This document shows positions 20,490 through 29,707 of a stretch of DNA of 64,000 nt, piece after piece. Location: assembly GCA_032716605.1 (NCBI GenBank), contig CM064501.1:28564061-28628060 (forward strand), in the 5' to 3' direction. Under the pieces are notes generated by a model. It was not told the DNA's origin. It searched no databases and was given only the letters and a program-made list of their open reading frames with translations. The position numbers and the translations under genes are program-made. This DNA is from Paralithodes platypus (taxonomy: Eukaryota > Arthropoda > Malacostraca > Decapoda > Lithodidae). Position 1 is the first letter of the stretch, and each line of letters starts with the position of its first letter.

Positions 20490-21610
20490 CGCCATATATA
20501 TATATATTTTTTTTAAGAGACAATGAACGGAGGAAGGAAAAACACAGATTAAACAAAAAGGTCCATGTGCCTAAAGGCATCCTCCATTCATAAAATGTTT
20601 GTAACAACTGGATTTAAACATTTGTAGATTGTAAGTTTGTGGAATGCAATTCGAGGGAAGTGAATTCCAAAGAGTAGTAGCTCTGGGGATAAATTAATTC
20701 TGATAAGCAGAAGTTCTGCATTGCGGAGGAGAAAGTGTAAATTCATTGGCGCTCTCAGCTGCCCTAGTTCTACGGGGAAAGATGTGGAGAGGCGGCACAA
20801 TTGAAGCAAGTTCCTCGGAACAATTGCTGTGAAAATATCTGTGTGTTGTTGGAAGGAACATAATATTAATGCAAGGGATGCAACATTTCTTCGTATGGAT
20901 AATGTAGGAAGGTCCTGTGTGATTGCAGGGTTATTGATTAATCTAATAGCTTTATTTTGAATTTTGTCCAACTGCCTCAATGCAACCACTCCACTTCCAC
21001 CCCACAGAGGTGAACAGTAATCCATCTGAGAACGCACATGACTTTTATATATTACGGCCAACTGCTCGTCAGTGAAGAATTCTCGAACTCTGTACAGGAG
21101 TCCCAGTTTTTTAGAGGCATTCATAGCAATGCTTCTAACATAATGTGTCCAGCTCAAGTTAGTAGTTAATGTTACACCGAGAATGTCAATACTAGGGGAA
21201 GTGGGAATATTTACATCATTAACAAATATATGGGAGTCAGTGAGATTCTGTCGGTTAGAAAATTGAATGTACTTGGTTTTCTGTGCATTAAAGGAAACTA
21301 GATTCTTTTGTCCCCATTCATTCATTCTAGAAAGGTCCTGGTTTAGAGAAATTGCAGTGTTTATTTTTGAATTTATAAGATCGGGTTGGGTGAAAGAATT
21401 GGTAAATGTGAAGGAACTGTGGAGTGTTGATTCATCTGCGTAGGAATGTATTGGATTATGAGTGGTAGATATGAGATCATTGATATGAATGAGGAACAGA
21501 GTTGGGGCCAAAACTGATCCCTGGGGAACACCAGCATTTATTGAGTGAAATTGAGAATAAAGGCCATCTACCATTACACATATTTTTCTGTTATGAAGAG
21601 GTATATTTTG
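20490..21610 (-). mobile_element. LINE-X, 5'-truncated, inside element B
   Basis: A non-LTR retrotransposon fragment on the minus strand, ending in an A-rich and TA-repeat tail (20497-20516) beyond the stop. Its left edge interrupts the downstream part of element B and its right edge lies at the end of the element B integrase tail. The AT-rich edges hide any target duplication. Confidence 0.75.
20588..21574 (-). pseudogene. LINE-X reverse transcriptase, C-terminal part
   Basis: A 328-residue open frame carrying the second half of a non-LTR reverse transcriptase and its C-terminal domain. Visible motifs are AGVPQGSVLAPTLFLIHIND, then SYADESTLH where FADD or YADD is expected, DILGVTLTTNLSW (thumb), and RSQMDYCSPLWGG with LDKIQNKAIRLIN. 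These are typical of the CR1/jockey group. The second catalytic Asp is Glu, which should abolish or weaken polymerase activity. The endonuclease and N-terminal RT are missing. The Met is internal to the ancestral protein. Confidence 0.75.
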
Positions 21611-22515
21611 TTATATGTAGGTAGGCCTGAAGGTAGGAGTCCATTGTTGAGGTGGTATCACACGTCGACCAGACTTTGTACATGTAGGATTAGATCGAGT
21701 AGGGATTAGAGAGGGTTTATTGATACGTGATGTTGGAGAGGGGGAGGAGGCTGAGCTAGAAGATGGTGATAGTCTTTTGTTAATACTATGTCTAGGAAGA
21801 AGTAATGGAGAAGGATGTGTATTAGATGAAGTATGAGGTAAGTTCTTGTTTATTAATGGAAGAGGTCGTGTAGAAGTTTTAGTGGTGGAGTGAGATACGG
21901 AAGGAGCTGGAGATTTAAGGTTAGAGGCATAGGTATGGGGAGTGGAAGTACTTAAAACAAGATGAACAGGTAAAGAAGTAGGGAGAGAGGAAGAAACTTG
22001 CGGGAGCGAGAGGGACAGGTAGAGTGACAAGATTAGGAATGTTGGCAACAATAGGAGTAGTAGGTAGAGTACCTGATGATTCAGAATAATTAGGTAAACT
22101 TGTAGATGGTGAGGCAGGAACAGGGAAAGAGTGCTGTGTAGGTAGAATTTGAGAAGGTAAGTGTGGAGGGGCAGAGACAGTGCGAGTAGGTACAGTAGGA
22201 ATGGGTGTGTAAACAAGAGTAGGGGGGCGTGGCTGCACCGGAGGGGTGGCTGTGTGCGTTAAAGGGTGAGTGTCAGGTGGTGGTCTTTGACGGTGTGAGG
22301 GTGTCACAGGTAGAATGATGTCAGGTGTTGCAGGTTCTGTGGATCCCAAATTCTGATTATTGGATGCAGGCAATATGTCATTCTGAATGGGGTCAGCAAG
22401 CATAACTATATTCTCATTAATAGGTTGAAATCTACGGACATGTCTGTTTTGGTATGTGCGTGACTCACCAAAATAATTCACGGTAACCTGGTAGCAGTTT
22501 GGAACAGACAAAATT
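21611..22515 (-). pseudogene. Element B integrase C-terminal tail
   Basis: Two overlapping frames continue the integrase past a frameshift near 22515. The first has NCYQVTVNYFGESRTYQNRH, resembling the end of the integrase C-terminal barrel. A long Pro/Thr/Ser-rich linker follows. The second frame ends in TKSGRRVIPPQQW, a pattern common at the very end of Gypsy polyproteins. A frameshift near 22000-22200 separates them. LINE-X is inserted directly after the stop. Confidence 0.6.
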
Positions 22516-23979
22516 TCAAAAAGGCCCTTTAAATCTTGGTTTTAGCTTGGACAGTACAGGTAAATGAACAATCATAACTAGATCACCGACACAGTGAGGA
22601 CTGGATTTGGGAGTTTCATCAGGTTGTAGATCTTGTACATATTGTATTTGACGGAGACGATTCTTGAGATGCACTAGTGATTGGTCGAAATTTGAAGAGG
22701 GCTCATACGGGGCAGCTAGATGACGGAGAGGGAGGAGCAAAGGTGTTACTCCAAAAACGCATTCATGGGGCGAAATTCCATCTTCTTGAGGGCAGGTGTT
22801 TATCCCCCATTGTACAATTTTCACTTCACTGGGCCAATCCTTGGATTCCATTTGTTGCAATCTGGTCCTGATTTGGTTAGCAATGGTTCTATGGCTTCTT
22901 TCACAGATTGAGTTCCCTTGAGGCCAGTAGGGAGAGGAATGGCTGATTTTAAATCCACACATTAGTGATAACTGAGACCATACGTGGCTGGTGAATTCTG
23001 GTGCATTATCAGAATGGATTGCTTCAGGTAGGCCAAAATAAGAAAACACATGTTGGATGAGTGCTTCAGCTACTGCAATGGCCGAATGTTCTTTAGCTGG
23101 GCATGCAATGACTTACTTTGAGTAGGTGTCCACAAAGGTGATGATGTATTTGAACCCTTGGCTACCTTCCATTGGTCCCATTACGTCAACTGCAAGTAAT
23201 TGCCATGACTGAGAAGCAACTAATTTCCCAGATGGACCAGCTGTGCAGGTTCTATCTTTTCCTAACGCACACGCTTTGCAAGACTCAGTGATGCGTTTGG
23301 CAGTGACACAAGGTGACGGTGTCCAATAAACCTGTTGGAATGTGGTCATAAGTTTCCGTTGAGCCAGATGGATCCCATTGTTCATATGTATAGAATGCAT
23401 GGTTGATAACGCAGCCTGTGAGGTGATGTAAATTTTACCTTCCATTGTGAACAAATTATCACCGCGTCTGGTCAATTGGTTAAATATTTTGCGAGGCATC
23501 CAGTCTGGTTTTTCTTGGCGTTGATAAGCTTGCAAAAGGTCTTGTTGACTATCATTCAACGAATCTTGATGATGAATGGCAAGTATCGGGTGTGGCGTCT
23601 CATTGTGTTGAGGGTCAGGTTTGGAGGTATGCAGGGGTAGACGAGAGAGAGCATCTGCATTGGTGTACAATTTTCCAGGACGATATACAATGTCCATATC
23701 AAATTCTTCTAGAGATTCTCTCCACCTTACTGTCATAGCATTCTTTGTGTCTGACGTGCACAACCATTGAAGGGCGTGGTGGTCAGTGATTACGGTGACC
23801 TTGACTCCCGCCAGGTATGCTTTGAAGTATTGTAGAGCCCATATCATGCCCAAACATTCTCGTTTAGTCACAGGGTAATTGACTTCAGCCGGATTGAGAG
23901 TGTGGCTGGCACATGCAATTTTATGTTCTTTACCATCTCTAGTTTGGCCCAATATGGCCCCAATACCAAATTGGGACAC
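22516..23979 (-). pseudogene. Element B RNase H and integrase
   Basis: One ancestral frame is broken by a TAA after FVDTYSK (about 23112). RNase H: TDVSQFGIGAILG just upstream of the first Met, KRECLGMIWAL, VITDHHALQWL, and the closing NADALSRLP. Integrase: zinc finger with HMNNGIHLAQ and CKAC; DDE core with LLAVDVMGPMEG, AIHSDNAPEFTSHVW and the Glu in GNSICERSHRTIANQ; a KPRFKGPF end. RNase H removes the RNA template and integrase inserts the cDNA. Catalytic residues are intact, but the stop and the frameshift at 22515 inactivate the copy. Confidence 0.85.
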
Positions 23980-24018
23980 ATCGGTATATAATCAGAAAGC
24001 TTTAGTGTAATCCGGAAA

Positions 24019-24375
24019 TCATACCACCGGAGATGCAACTAATTTGTTCTTGAGATCATTGAAGGCTTGGAGACGTAGATCTATCGACTTGAATGGTTCT
24101 TCTTTCTTAGTGAGGTCATGTAAAGGTTTGGCAATGGTGGCAAAATTCTTAACAAATCTTCTGTAGTACGAAGCTAACCCAAGAAAAGCACGTACACCTT
24201 TAACGTTAATAGGAGGGGTAATTTTACTGATGGCTTCTAATTTGCTGGAGTCGGGTGCTATCCCTTCTTCTGATACAATATGCCCAAGAAAGTTAACTTT
24301 GGTCTTAGCTAGAGTGCATTTGGGGGGCTTAAGTTTTAGACTAGCATCTCTGATTCTCTGAAATACTTGCTTTAA
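24019..24375 (-). pseudogene. Element B RT thumb/connection segment
   Basis: The segment after the catalytic palm: QRIRDASLKLKPPKC, FLGHIVSEEGI, RAFLGLASYYRRFVKNFA and the start of the RNase H connection. It ends in VASPVV, then a TGA. Two in-frame TGA codons lie between it and the RNase H frame near 23979. Upstream it is cut from the palm by the TTAA insertion at 24376-25583. The first 34 apparent residues of its open frame come from that insertion, not from the element. Confidence 0.8.
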
Positions 24376-25583
24376 CACCTTAAGAGCGGGTGGTGGAGTA
24401 TATTTCACTGTGCCGCCCAGCGTTTTTTTTTTACCATAAATGGGGTTGTTTCCGTGCTCTTTTTCATGCATAAACAAGATTCAGAGCGTAATACAAGTAT
24501 GTATCCCAGAAAGGGCGTAAATTGACCTTTCCAATGACACTGGAACCATCCTTCTACGATCACTGGTTGTCTTGCAACGATCGTACAACCGAAGGGCAAA
24601 AATGGTAAAATACGGTAATTTCTTTATATAATTACGTATGTAGCGAGGGAGTGAGGGTGGATGTAAGTGGAGTAAATCTCAGTCGGTCCACGGCGGCCGT
24701 GGCGAACAGTCATGAGGTAACCCAGGCTCCTCCCGTCGCTCGTCTCTCTCTCAGAGCCAATATTGCGCCAAAATTGCACACGGACTTAACCCGCTGAGTG
24801 CCAGACAATTATTGACCCTATGCATCCACCAGTGCCAGAGGATTTTTTGATTTTATTTTTTTGGCTAAATCTATCAAGTTGGGTGAGAAAGGAAGGATAA
24901 TGGTAAAAAAAACATTCCCCTTTTCCATTTTCGCCGGAAATCCGGTCGCAGATGGTCCCGAATGTAGCTGAAATTTTCAGAGTAAATCATCGACTTTTAT
25001 GGTATCAGAACGTATAGGTAGGAGGGTGGTGAGTGGGTAGTTTGGGGGATGGTGGGGGAAAGGTAGAAGCGTAATTGACTGTGTTACAAATATGAAGCAG
25101 ATTGGTGAGGTAGTTTCACCACCACGGATTTTCCTTTTTTCCTTTTCTTCGTACGGATACGCTGGAAGATGGTGGTGGGAGGCGGTTGGGGGTGTGGTGG
25201 GGGGAAGGCAGAAGGGTAAGGGACTTGTCACACAAATATGGAACCGATTGGTGCAGTCGTTTCGCCGCCACAGATTTTCCTTTTTTTTCCTTGTGAGGCG
25301 ACCGATAGTCAGCGAGTGGGTGGGGGGAGGGGGTTGTGTTGGTTTTGGCAAGAAGCCAGAAGGGTAAGGTACATTTGGTAGAAATATGAAAGCCATAGGT
25401 GCAGTCGTTTCGCTGCTACGATTTTTTTTCGGCGAGTCCGTATATATACGGACCTGGCACTGGGCGTGACAAGACCCTAGTCCGTATATATACGGACCTG
25501 GTATTCAGGGGGTTTAAGTCGGGCCCCGCCACATAGTCCAAATTTTTCGATACAGACTTAAGTCGGGCCCCGATAGACAAGGG
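24376..25583. mobile_element. piggyBac-like MITE with a second MITE nested inside
   Basis: TTAA at 24372-24375 and 25584-25587 flank a 1208-bp insert with ends CACCTTAAGAGCGGG and, inverted, CCCTTGTCTATCGG. Subtracting the inner element (24790-25513) and its TTAA leaves 480 bp. That equals the related copies at 36590-37069 and 58841-59320 and is close to the 470-bp copy at 49500-49969. The TTAA duplication and C-rich ends point to the piggyBac superfamily. No transposase is encoded. It splits the element B reverse transcriptase between palm and thumb. Confidence 0.8.
24790..25513. mobile_element. Inner TTAA-flanked MITE, 724 bp
   Basis: It is flanked by TTAA at 24786-24789 and 25514-25517. 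Its ends are CCCGCTGAGTGCCAG and, inverted, ACCCCCTGAATACCAG: imperfect terminal inverted repeats in piggyBac style. Inside are three tandem copies of a unit of about 140 bp (25010-25430). Near the right end are two perfect palindromes, TCCGTATATATACGGA (25437-25452 and 25481-25496). Non-coding. Confidence 0.75.
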
Positions 25584-25587
25584 TTAA

Positions 25588-26301
25588 CCTCTGGAAATGT
25601 TCTGACCAGGTTTTTCCGAAAACAATAACATCATCTAGGTTTCCCAGGTTAGTCCTTGCAATACTGATTCCATCAACCTGGAGAATGTAGCTGGGCCATT
25701 GCATAAACCAAAGAGTAGTACCGTAAACTCGTACAAGCGTCCTTGGCTGGTGTTCAGGTAATACCGGTACCTGCCAATAACCAGCTTGCAAGTCCAGAGT
25801 GGTGAACCATTTAGCTCCAAGCAAAGAGTCCAGAGAGTCGTCAATTCTGGGGAGTGGTGTGGCGTCGTTGATGGTAACGTCATTAAGTTGTCGGTAGTCA
25901 ATACAAAACCGGGTTGATCGGTCTTTTTTCCGGACCAGTACAACCGGAGATGACCAATGGCTGGTAGATGATTGGACTACCCCTGTGGCGAGCATATCTT
26001 GAACTTGTTTCTCCTCTTCTTGTCGTTGGATTGGGTTTTTTGTACGGATGGGCTGCTTGATTGGATGCCCTACCATGTGAATGGGGTGATGCAACATGTC
26101 TGTTTTCCCCATATCATGACTAGAAGTAGCGAAAATATCTTGATAGGAAATAAGGAGGTTTCTGAGGTCAGTTTGTTGGTCAAGAGTGAGAGTGGAGGGA
26201 ATGTCAGGAAGTTTTTTTTTATATGGAGGAGAAGAATCAGTGGGAACTGACAATTCTTCTGAATACATCTCTAGTTCGCCAATGGCCAGTCCTTTTGGCA
26301 A
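25588..26301 (-). pseudogene. Element B reverse transcriptase palm
   Basis: Reverse transcriptase copies element RNA into DNA. The first frame has VQDMLATGVVQSS, RFCIDYRQLNDVT, PLPRIDDSLDSLLGAKWFTT and LDLQAGYWQVPV. A frameshift near 25740 moves the sequence into a second frame with YEFTVLLFGLCNGPATFSRL. The catalytic box reads GNLDDVIVFG. The related copy B' has AYLDDVIVFG; element B lacks 12 bp here (near 25638) and so the Tyr of YLDD. Its continuation is cut by the MITE at 25583. Confidence 0.85.
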
Positions 26302-26359
26302 GGTGACTGGTTTGTCAGAGATGTTAGCAATTATTGATGTGGTAGCTGGCTAGGAGCGG

Positions 26360-26590
26360 TTAGGCATACCCATTGAAAGGGCTTTGGAGGTGTGGGGTCA
26401 AAAGGACATCTCCTTTTATGGTGGGGACTAATGGTACCCATTTTTCATGATGTGGAGGAACTGTGATAGTGGAGGAAATAATAGCTTGAGAGATAAAATG
26501 TGGTTGAATGGGAAGACTATCTTCAGTACTATGGGGTGCAGCAGTGATGGGGAAGGATGTTGGTAGAGGTGATGATTTGAGCTGCTTCAA
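26360..26590 (-). pseudogene. Element B protease-RT spacer
   Basis: A 76-residue frame (PITAAPHSTEDSLPIQPHF, then HHEKWVPLVPTIKGDVLLTP) lies between protease and RT. In B' the same stretch is continuous with the RT frame, so this is part of pol with a local frameshift in B. It resembles the dUTPase-like or spacer region found before RT in many Gypsy elements; no domain is recognised. Confidence 0.5.
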
Positions 26591-26626
26591 GTTATCAAGA
26601 GAGTGTTTTTTTTTTTTTTTTTTTTT

Positions 26627-26950
26627 TTAAAGTTTGGAAGGTGGATCATAAGTTAATGTTCTGTGCCTGCAATTTATAGAGGTACTCAAAGAAATCAACA
26701 GATCGAGACCTAAATATCCATCGTATTTAGACTCACTGGGATTATAAATCACGAAATAATGGTTTACTCTGTGATTTGGGTGACGGGTGTTTACGTAGAG
26801 AGGAAGAGTTTGACCAAGATTGGGAATAACTTGATCATTGGCACTTATGAGTATAATGGATGAAGACTGCATTTGTCCGAATTTTTTGTTATGTTTGCGA
26901 AATAATGGAAGGAACAAGCAAGATCGGGAGTTGAACTTTCACCCCATTCA
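26627..26950 (-). pseudogene. Element B aspartic protease remnant
   Basis: The 96-residue frame includes NTRHPNHRVNHYFVIYNPSE and DGYLGLDLLISLSTSI, matching the flap and I/LGLD end of retropepsins. The catalytic D-S/T-G triad should lie just upstream, near 26900-26940. There the frame is shifted and no DSG or DTG is seen. Retropepsins cleave the Gag-Pol precursor; this one is probably dead. Confidence 0.6.
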
Positions 26951-27019
26951 GTGTGATTATGTTGTACACCGGAAGCCCCTCATCCGATATCCTGTCATGA
27001 GCCCCCGCCATGGTTACGA

Positions 27020-27916
27020 CTATTTGTTTGGTGGGGCAGCTGAAAAATCCTGTGAATCTGGCTGCATTATTTCAGGCTGATACTGTTCTATGGCCCCCTC
27101 TGCTTCTCCTTCTTCTATTCCTGCCGTCCCGTTTTCAATGATAGTAGCAATCTGACGCGGCTTTATCCAGGGAATCTGTGCCCACCAACTTGGGGTCCTT
27201 GTCCTCTTCCTCGTCAATTCATTGAAGGATCTTTTTAAAGACCAAAGCATGCATGGGCCGGAGCATGGTTTCCAATCTGCTGGACGAATCCGGGCCCACT
27301 CTTCTGCTTTGTCTGCTACCCGAGGAGCTACTGGACTACTGGTGGGAGCTGTATTTGCAGTAGGGTGAGTGGTGACTTTGCTGATCACTGCAATTTTCGC
27401 TTGTTCCCTGGATTTTCTTAAAGCCATGATTCTTCTGATCACAGGCAGATCCGTGTCATATGTCGTTGGCTTAACTATCGAGAAGTGGTCGGCCACTGGG
27501 TCAGGTAGAATCCTTACCAACGTCTTGAATATTATTGTCTTCCTTTGTGCCGTGGTTTCTTCTGGGAACGCAGTTAACGCTATCTGTTGTAATTTCTCAA
27601 CAGTACCGTCCAAGTCTCCTGAATATTGAACTTCATGAAACTTTTTGTCAGCTATGGTTTGTCCCAAAGCTGGATTAATTGCGGTCTTTACGTATACCTC
27701 AAACTGCGCCCAGGTTAACCCAAGCATATTATCGTGCACATACCCTGACACTTTAGTTGCATACTTCCCTAACTTTACCACAATAGTATGAATCTTGGAA
27801 GCGTCCTCGTTTCCGAACATAATGTCCAGGACTGGTTTGACTATTTCCATATATGTGTAAATATCATAATCCTCAGGCTTGAATGCCGGGATATCAAGAG
27901 CCCTAATGTCTGCCAT
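27020..27916 (-). CDS. Element B Gag
   Basis: The open frame runs from 27952, but the Met at about 27916 (MADIRALDIPAFKPEDYD) is the likelier start because the first 12 residues look like leader. The capsid-like region has Trp/Phe-rich helices (LTWAQFEVYVKTAINPAL, IALTAFPEETTAQRK, LVRILPDPVADHF). A basic Arg/Lys-rich stretch (LTRKRTRTPSWW) follows where a nucleocapsid would be. No CCHC knuckle is visible. About 299 residues. Gag forms the virus-like particle in which reverse transcription occurs. It is the only intact frame of element B. Confidence 0.7.
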   Translation of the reverse strand: MADIRALDIPAFKPEDYDIYTYMEIVKPVLDIMFGNEDASKIHTIVVKLGKYATKVSGYVHDNMLGLTWAQFEVYVKTAINPALGQTIADKKFHEVQYSGDLDGTVEKLQQIALTAFPEETTAQRKTIIFKTLVRILPDPVADHFSIVKPTTYDTDLPVIRRIMALRKSREQAKIAVISKVTTHPTANTAPTSSPVAPRVADKAEEWARIRPADWKPCSGPCMLWSLKRSFNELTRKRTRTPSWWAQIPWIKPRQIATIIENGTAGIEEGEAEGAIEQYQPEIMQPDSQDFSAAPPNK

Positions 27917-27952
27917 GATGGATAATGTAAACACTCTAATTGAATACCACAA

Positions 27953-29707
27953 AAACTAATTTTTACAGTAAGAACACTCGTGTTGATATGCCGTATTGAG
28001 ACACCGCTACCGCCAGTGCTATGTCTGGTTATAATAATTATAATCCGTGATATAGTCTTTACTAAAATCCAAATATGGACTTATAGACCGTAAATACTCC
28101 CAACAGGGACACACCGAACACGTTCTTATTCTCAATCAGTATTCAACTAGGTACTACAGAACTCAGTAACAACACACATGTAAATTATACACATAAGTTT
28201 ATTCAAAGGCATGGGGTCTATGTAAGTATCTTTGACTCATTACTTAACTAGTATGATCAATAGTAAGTAATGCAAATATTGAATTAGATCAAGGATAATC
28301 GATCTTTCAATTAATCATACAAAGTATAAAGATAAAGTGGTAATAGGTAGTATAGGAAATACGCAATCAAATATAATGAACACGTGACCTATACCACCAA
28401 CCTTTAATAATAATAATAATGATGTGGGTCAAGTGTCTAATGTGAACAATTCTTCAATAAACAAAAGATTAGAAAACCCTCTAAATAGGAGAGTATGAAT
28501 TAATTGAGAGTTAAAAGACAATTACACGGGTGGAAATTTAAATCGAAATTGATATTGTTTATTCAGCCCAAAAACATTATAATACAAAGTAATATTATCT
28601 TAGTACAATACATAATTGGCTGTGCCTTATTGAGAGCTGTCTCTCTTATAAAGACACCTGAATTAGTTAAACTCGAATAATAGGATATTCCCATTATTTG
28701 ACATTAGACAAATTTAAACAGTATTCCTGGCAATTAAATAATAGTGATATATTATATACACATTTATATACTTTGTTTCAACCTTTACATTCATATACAT
28801 ACTCATACTATGTATCATACAGATACATATTATACATAATCACATACATACAAACATAATTATACCGAATATAATCTTACTCCATTTACTATCAAGCAGT
28901 CAATTCGCTTAATCCGCAGAGTTTCGGTATATTACTTAGGTTTATTAGAGGCTTAAAAGTTAAATGTATAAGTGAATTTCCAATGGGTAAAATGGAAAAG
29001 GGATAAATCAAGAAACATATACTGGATATTAATCTAATCATGTTCATATTCCCAACCGCACTATGGTAGCCTACTGTTGATACGGTTTCCTACAGCAATC
29101 TGATAAAATATAATTGCATAAATACAAATTTCCGAGGCTGGTTTGAGTAATGTTCACAGAGTGAGAACGCACGCGTGAGCTAGGTAAACTCTCACGGCTA
29201 GTGCGACCTTTGACCAGGTAGCTTCTCAGGTCATACAAGTTACTGCGATGTTGGAAAATATAATTCTTGTTTGTGTGACTACAAACTTAGTATCTGAGGT
29301 AATACAATGAATTTAATGGCAATGCACTAATGAATATTTGTTTACAATTGAATATCTACTGTAGTTAGCTTGAATGTTATTTTTGATCTGAAATATATAT
29401 TCTTCAATTGATTGTATGTAATAATAACAACTCGGGACGAGGAATTCAGATTTACTATTTACTATACGATTATGAATGAACTATAGAGGAATATCTATTA
29501 ATCGTAATTAAAGACAAAGTCTGATTAACAAATCTAACGTAGTTAACAGATGTCCCAGTAATGCTTAAACAAGGTTAGCGTATGGAATAATTAAACAAAA
29601 TGTTAATTATAAAGAAAGGAGCGTACACGACAAAGTTGTACTAAATGGAATACTCAAAATGGTATAAACAAGATATCTAAACGAGTTAGCAGAGTCTTAT
29701 GAAGAAT
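27953..29707 (-). repeat. Element B leader / 5' LTR, part 1
   Basis: A non-coding AT-rich stretch upstream of gag, probably the 3' part of a long 5' LTR plus leader. Simple AAT and TACAT runs lie near 28405 and 28780-28860. The LTR end and primer-binding site could not be placed. It continues at 31545 on the other side of the inserted LINE. Confidence 0.5.

Noticed and set aside
23900..24020. In-frame TGA codons as possible selenocysteine sites
   Set aside because: They lie in a decayed retrotransposon polyprotein with other stops; no hairpin or selenoprotein context is seen.
24977..25396. 139-residue minus-strand frame and its overlap on the plus strand
   Set aside because: It translates the 140-bp tandem units of the inner MITE; the same frames recur in B' only because the MITE is shared.
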